A model generated the notes under the pieces. It was not told the DNA's origin and made no database searches. It saw only the letters and a list, made by a program, of their open reading frames with translations. DNA of 64,000 nucleotides from Burhinus oedicnemus (lineage: Eukaryota; Chordata; Aves; Charadriiformes; Burhinidae). Positions within the stretch are counted from its first letter, which is position 1, and the number at the start of each line of letters is the position of its first letter. Shown here piece by piece: positions 59,061 through 64,000 of this stretch. Both the position numbers and the translations under genes were made by a program. The stretch spans positions 507,314 through 571,313 of the forward strand of contig VFFE01007030.1 in the NCBI GenBank assembly GCA_008921705.1, read 5' to 3'.

Positions 59061-61224
59061 GTAGCAAACGGTTCGCACAGATGCCAATTTTGGCCTCAGC
59101 AAAGATTTGGACTGGTAGCAAGCAAACGGTAAGTTAAAGTGTCTTTTACATTTAATTAACCCACCACCCTAAAAGGTTTCTATGAACATATTGGATTAAC
59201 AAACTTAACAGGCTTACTTCCAGTCTGTTGGAAATACAACATTGTTAAGCAAATAATACAAGACTGGATTAATTTATCAGTTCACTAATTCTTATTCAGT
59301 GCAAATTTTCAGGAAGAAACAAACACATACACACACACAAAAACATATTAGAGTGCAAAGTTTGGTGTCACTGACAGGCCAACCCACTAATACCAGGTCA
59401 GCACAAATCATGTAACTAATCAGAATTTTTTTCTCAGTATGAGACAGGAACAAGACTAATTACTTTGTTCAATATTCTCCAGCATATAAAGCCACATTTC
59501 AAGAAGACACTTAAAAGACAAGCTGAAGCCAGAAATGACTTTCCACGTGCAGATCAAAGTCTAGCCATGATAGTCACTAACAGTAGTTTTAAAAATGACC
59601 GTAACCATCACAGCCGAAAACCAGCACAAAATAAACCAGTGATACTAATCAAGATAAAGCCTTCAAAGCAAGATGGAAGGGTGCTACATAGCACAATGCT
59701 GAAAAGACTTCCAGTCCCCAGTAAGGTGTGGGGGCGTATTACCAAAATTGCTTTGGGCAAAAGTGCTCAGTGTTCTTGGTGTCAGCAGTGGCTTGCAGTA
59801 CTGGACCTATTGACAGTCACCTGACTATCTGCCATCACATTTGGCATTTATCATTAGTCTCAATATTATTGTCATAAATCTAGCTACCGAAGTGTTCTGA
59901 TAAGAACACTAAACTACCTTTTCTGATAAGAATTAACTAGAGGTACTCAGAGGCACCAAGCATGTAGTTCACCACAGTCCTGTTGCAGTAACCAAAGGTA
60001 ACAAGAACAGGCTATCCAGTTAATCACATGATAACAATCAAAACCAATTCCCAAGCAAGTACTAGGAATGTAATGTGTCTGAATGCAGACAAGATGAAGC
60101 CAGACATCTTTTGATCTCTGCGAGATACTGGTCAGACCTGAGAAGGAGAGAGATAAAAGCAATGCCTAGACCAGGAGATGAAAGGGGGAATCCACTGATT
60201 TACATGCATGGCCCGTTGGTTTGCTGCATTGTGCTTGCTCCTAGCTCTGCCTTAGACAACTAACATAGAATGATGCCACACAGGGGTGGTCCTGAACGGA
60301 CCTGGAAAAGAGTAAGAATATCCTGAAGTGCCTCAGTCTGCAAAGGCAGCAGCTCTCAGATAAGGGTAGTACATTTGTGGGGCCTCAAGGTAATAGCAAG
60401 AAAGAGGACAGGAAGAGGCAACTCAACTTTGTCTCTCCTTTTTCTGAATTCTTTTGGGGTTTTTTACGTTCCTGGAAGCTTTCTCACCTTTTCTGACAGG
60501 AACTTGAAAATGAGCGTATTCACTTAGAGCCAGCAGTGGCACAGGGATAGGAAGCTGACAGGACCAAAGGTTGTGGGTAGGCTGAAGATCTCCCTGTGCA
60601 TGCAGCTAGCAGATGACTGCCTACTCCTTCCCATGCCTTCCGTTCCCTGTGCAATGGTGAGCTGAGCAGGGCTGAGGGGATGAGCTGTGGCTCGTGTGTT
60701 GGCAACACGGATAGGGCTACATTTCCTCTTTCAGGAGGTGCTCAAGATCATCAGCTTGAGGAAGGCTGCTTTGGGGAATAGTTATGATGGCTACGCCAGG
60801 GAAGTCAACGTAGGTAGGGGAGGAGACACCTTAGGGCTTTGGGAGTAGAAATACAGAGAAACAGGCAGGAAATTATGATGGACCAGAAGCTGGCAAGCAA
60901 AGGTTGGGAAGCAGGGGGAGAGGTAGACTAGACAGGGTCTGATCTGTTGGCATTTGAAGTTGTAAGGCTTGTTGTTAGGAAGAGATTTATTTTTTAGAGC
61001 TATGTTTGTTATACTTGGGATGGAGGCACTCAAGATGTGGGGGGAAGGTCTGCAGAAGGCCAGAGAGGATGCATGCATACAGGGAAAGGGACTGACAAGG
61101 TAAAGGGAGTGGCAGAAAGAAGTAAGGAAGGAACAGGGACAATGTTAAGCACCTTGCAGAAGTCTGCAAAGCTGGCAGCTTAGAGCATTGCTTTGAGCAC
61201 TGGACTGAGCCACATTAAAGGCTC
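59061..61224. other. Non-coding stretch, no gene recognised
   Basis: No gene recognised. The 119-codon plus-strand frame at 59,465-59,824 has no family motif. A short AC repeat lies at 59,323-59,340. The plus strand of 60,780-61,170 is noticeably purine-rich. Confidence 0.5.
59323..59340 (+). repeat. (AC)n short run
   Basis: ACACATACACACACACA-type sequence, read directly; short and interrupted once. Confidence 0.8.
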
Positions 61225-61930
61225 AAAATCAAAACACCATCTGACTGAGCTCCTGGGAATTCAAGGGCATTATCAGTTCACCTTTCAGTACTGGCTGGAT
61301 ATGAAATCCCAGTAAAAACTGCCACAGGAGGAAACCACTGTTCACTACACCCAAACAATTAGTAAATCTGGTAAAGGTACAGAGCAGGATACCAAGGCTG
61401 ACAAAAGTTAGGGCCTGGCTTCCATCTAAGGAATGATTAAATAGACTAAGACCCTTCACCCTAAGGGACAAAATGATAGATGTCTAAAATCACAAGTAAG
61501 CATGGTAAATAGGAAACAACTACACACTGTTTCTTCTGGTATACAAGCCAGAGGGCATCAAATGAAAAGCAGGAAGCATTTTTCAATCAAATAAAAAGGT
61601 AGCTTTTCCCTTTTTTAACTCACAGTAAAGCCAGCTAATCCCTTGCCACAGGATGTAGTGGGATACCGCAAGTTAACTTGCACTTAAAAATTCATGAATG
61701 AATTCACAGAAGAAAAATCCATCAGAACTTTTAAAAACAAAGGCCCCATCTCTGGCTCAAGAACTACCCGAGCCACAAATTCCTGGAGCCTGAAAAGGGT
61801 TTTGAGGAAGTCTTGCTACATTTGCCCTCTTCCCACAGCCTTCTTCAGTCATCTGGCCCTGACTATCCTCAGAAATGAGATACTGGGTTAGGGATGGACC
61901 TTCAAGCTTAACCCAGCCCATTGTTGTGGG
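61225..61930 (+). mobile_element. CR1-clade LINE C-terminal region and 3' end, ancient
   Basis: Plus-strand relic of ORF2 from the RPHLEYC-equivalent region to the 3' untranslated tail. At 61,434-61,475 translation gives LNRLRPFTLRDKMIDV, matching the '[17 protein letters not shown]' segment of this clade. At 61,637-61,730 NPLPQDVV and, after a stop, KFMNEFTEEKSI match 'NSLPQDVV' and 'KFMEEKSI'. Further right, 'ctctggctcaagaactaccc' and 'gagccacaaattcctggagc' lead to 'gagatactgggttagggatg' and 'gaccttc', the familiar tail of this lineage ('gatactgggctagatggacctt'). Nonsense codons and indels are frequent. The left boundary is soft. Confidence 0.78.
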
Positions 61931-63079
61931 CAAATGCAAGACAGAGGTAGAGAAAAGCATTAATATTACTATGGAATAAGTGCAGAAAGTCCATGTGTCA
62001 CGATAAATGGAGCCAAGCCCAGAATTTGGGAATGCTGAGCTTTAGCCGTCACTGGAAATAAGATACACCAGTCACGCATACAACCATCACCAAACAATAA
62101 AGGGAAGCCAGATAGGGTGGAGGCAGGTCCTTGACTAGCAGCAATAATTCAACCACATAGCGGTAGTTTCGTTTCAAAACCAATATATTTGAACATCTGT
62201 GAGACTTATGAGGCTGTAATGGCCTGGCAAGACAAGATTCCTTGTCTCTTCTGTGACTTACGTGCTTGTAATGTCTGGTCTCAGAAAATCAGCAAGTACT
62301 GGCACAAAGGACATGGCAATGACAAACATTTTAAAAGGGAACATGTAGCAACCTGCGTGGAGCTTGGAGGGAGGAATCCAGGCTGCTGCCGGCCAGAGGG
62401 AGAGAAAGCAGCAGGAAAGTCAGTATGCACTGGAGGGATGCTAGCTGCAGCTGTGGTACACCATTTTTGCTCATCTCTCTTCTACCAGAAGCTTTTCAGT
62501 AGCCTTCTGACACTCAGAAAGCTCATCCCATTTCCTAGGCTAATGCATACACGTGTATGCATTCTTTTGCCCTTAATTTCCTTTAGCTTAGAGAACTCTT
62601 CTTGAAATCCAGTGTTGACTATTCTCCTTCTCACTGCCCCCATACCTTCAAAGCAGCTCCACCTCTTCACTTGTATTTATAGAAATTAACCATTTCCTGC
62701 CTCAGACTCTTTTTCTACCAGACAAAGCAGGCAAACCTGTTTTTATTTTCTCCCATAAGACAGACACAGGTTCTAGTTTAAATTCATCATTCTTCACAAT
62801 TCAGGGCCAAAACCGTACATGCTATAACCTTCCTGGATCTCACCTGCGCCTTGTAAAATAGTATTAATACTTTCCTGTATTTAGTGAAGTTATCTTTGAC
62901 ATAGTTTAAGGGTTTCCTTGGCTGCTTCCTGGGCTCTTTCAAATGACATGAAAATTTGTTGTCACAAAATCCCAGGCTTTTTTCATCCTCACACATAGGA
63001 AAATTGATGAGATCCCAGCCTAGCGCTGAAATTTCTGGCTTTAGCTCTTTATGTGCATGGCCTCACAAACAGTCCAGTC
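61931..63079. other. Non-coding stretch, no gene recognised
   Basis: No gene or repeat recognised apart from the palindrome at 62,542-62,563. The 138-codon plus-strand frame at 62,189-62,605 has no motif. Confidence 0.5.
62542..62563. repeat. Perfect 22-bp palindrome with CACGTG core
   Basis: The left half AATGCATACAC is exactly mirrored by GTGTATGCATT. The centre is the E-box CACGTG, with two ATGCAT blocks placed symmetrically. As expected, both strands translate the same MHTRVCI heptapeptide across it. It could be a dimer-binding site or a chance palindrome. Confidence 0.65.
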
Positions 63080-64000
63080 CTCAGTATCATATGATCCTTT
63101 GTATATTATATTTGCATCTCTCCTTTATTTTGACAGTGCTTCCCATCTTGAAGCCAAGAGCAGACTTTATTAGCATACAGTTAATTCTGAGCCAGCATCA
63201 TTAACGAAAATATTCGAGTAGGTAAGGACCAAAACCATCTTTGCAAATGTCTACTTGTGTTCTCTTGCCAGCTGTCCTTCACCTATGATTACCAGCCGTT
63301 CTTGCCTACCCTTTTATTGACCTCGAAGCTTCAGTGTTAAACCCTATCTGTTGCCTCTTAACAACTTGTATTATCCATATATAATCTACAAGAAATTTTG
63401 AGTGAAGTACACACAGACAAAATCCACCGCATATCAAACATAGATATCAGGTTATCCTGGCATGACAAAATTCAATACACCTCAGCTGTAATTTAGTTCT
63501 TTTCCCCACCATTTCTAATTGTCCTTATCTTTAAAATATAATCTAAAATGCTACATATTAGGGAGGTGAGCCTAGAAGGCAAGTAAATTCCCCAAATCAG
63601 ACTTCCTCCCTTTCAGCAGCACTAAACTCGTGCTTTCAATTTACTATAATTTCAAATTATATATAATTTCATAAATATAATTTCATAGCAATGTGTCATT
63701 TACCCTTGTTAGTTACCTGGCACCAGCCCTTTTATAGATTTATTAAATTACTTTGCCTGTGACCTGTAATTTCATGTGATAATTCTTTCAGCATTCAGAA
63801 GTGGAGATTATCTACTCTCCTTCCTTTATCGTAGTAAGCATTTTGAATTTTGCTTCCCCTCATTTTGGTTTCTCCAGATCCTCATTCTGTTTGTCATCCT
63901 GCCCATCATCACCTTTATTTGAAAACTGAGGTAAAGTATTTGCTCATTTTTTGGGGTTATATTTTGAGAATCAAATCCCTGCCATATCTTTAGTCCATAT
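63080..64000 (-). mobile_element. CR1/L3-clade LINE reverse-transcriptase relic, runs off the window
   Basis: The plus strand carries the reverse complement of an ORF2 reverse-transcriptase domain. Landmarks are 'actttattagcatacagtta', 'catcattaacgaaaatattc' and 'gagtaggtaaggacc' at 63,158-63,230, equivalent to the FADD-upstream segment encoding a [14 protein letters not shown] run. Next come 'tcaggttatcctggcatgac' near 63,448, 'ttctttcagcattcagaagtgg' in two pieces near 63,783, and 'gaaaactgaggtaaagtatt' near 63,920. The order and spacing of these pieces fit one continuous old insertion continuing beyond base 64,000. No open frame remains. Confidence 0.7.

Noticed and set aside
59465..59824. 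119-codon lysine-rich plus-strand frame
   Set aside because: No recognisable domain, no splice or promoter context, and its length is expected by chance in 64 kb.
1..64000. CRISPR array, operon, phage or bacterial regulatory structures
   Set aside because: No regularly spaced identical repeats, and the repeat content is vertebrate. The tandem array at 53.9-59.1 kb is far too diverged and has no spacer structure.

Overview
The window is vertebrate nuclear DNA, and almost certainly bird DNA. The clearest evidence is a CR1 LINE on the minus strand (about 7,700-8,678). It has the CR1-type 3' end built from ATTCTATG-like octamers and a reverse-transcriptase C-terminus that reads almost openly to its natural stop. 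Around it lie much older CR1/L3-clade fragments, palindromic MITE-like elements of the kind common in sauropsids, and a MIR-type SINE relic. There are no operons, ribosome-binding sites or dense long ORFs. The longest open frames (up to 190 codons) overlap open frames on the other strand and match no family I recognise, except where they are LINE reverse transcriptase.

I find no cellular protein-coding gene or exon, and no rRNA, tRNA, miRNA or CRISPR array that I can support. The window reads as moderately AT-rich intergenic DNA or the inside of a very large intron.

Layout: 1-7.7 kb is mostly unannotatable, with LINE relics at 2.43-2.61 kb and, tentatively, 5.64-6.50 kb. A younger 5'-truncated CR1 copy lies at 7.7-8.7 kb and a palindromic MITE at 9.37-9.51 kb. 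A more decayed CR1 copy with several frameshifts lies at 19.6-20.7 kb. From 24 to 30 kb there are microsatellites, including twelve perfect TAAAA units, a possible MIR relic and a MITE-like relic. From 32.9 to 34.7 kb two CR1 3' ends and a MIR relic are clustered. From 42.5 to 48.9 kb several short palindromic repeat relics are scattered. From 53.9 to 59.1 kb lies the most unusual structure: a strongly diverged tandem repeat with an apparent period of about 155-180 bp. Its units carry TTAGGGTT-like and TGATTAATT-like motifs, switch orientation several times, and are interrupted by an inserted LINE fragment. From 61.2 kb to the end there are two more ancient LINE relics on opposite strands, the second running off the window.

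The recognisable elements are independent transposon fossils of different ages and do not form a pathway. Several AT-rich blocks with homeodomain- or POU-like sites could be conserved regulatory elements, but only cross-species alignment could show that. Boundaries of old repeats are approximate because they were judged by eye against remembered family patterns.
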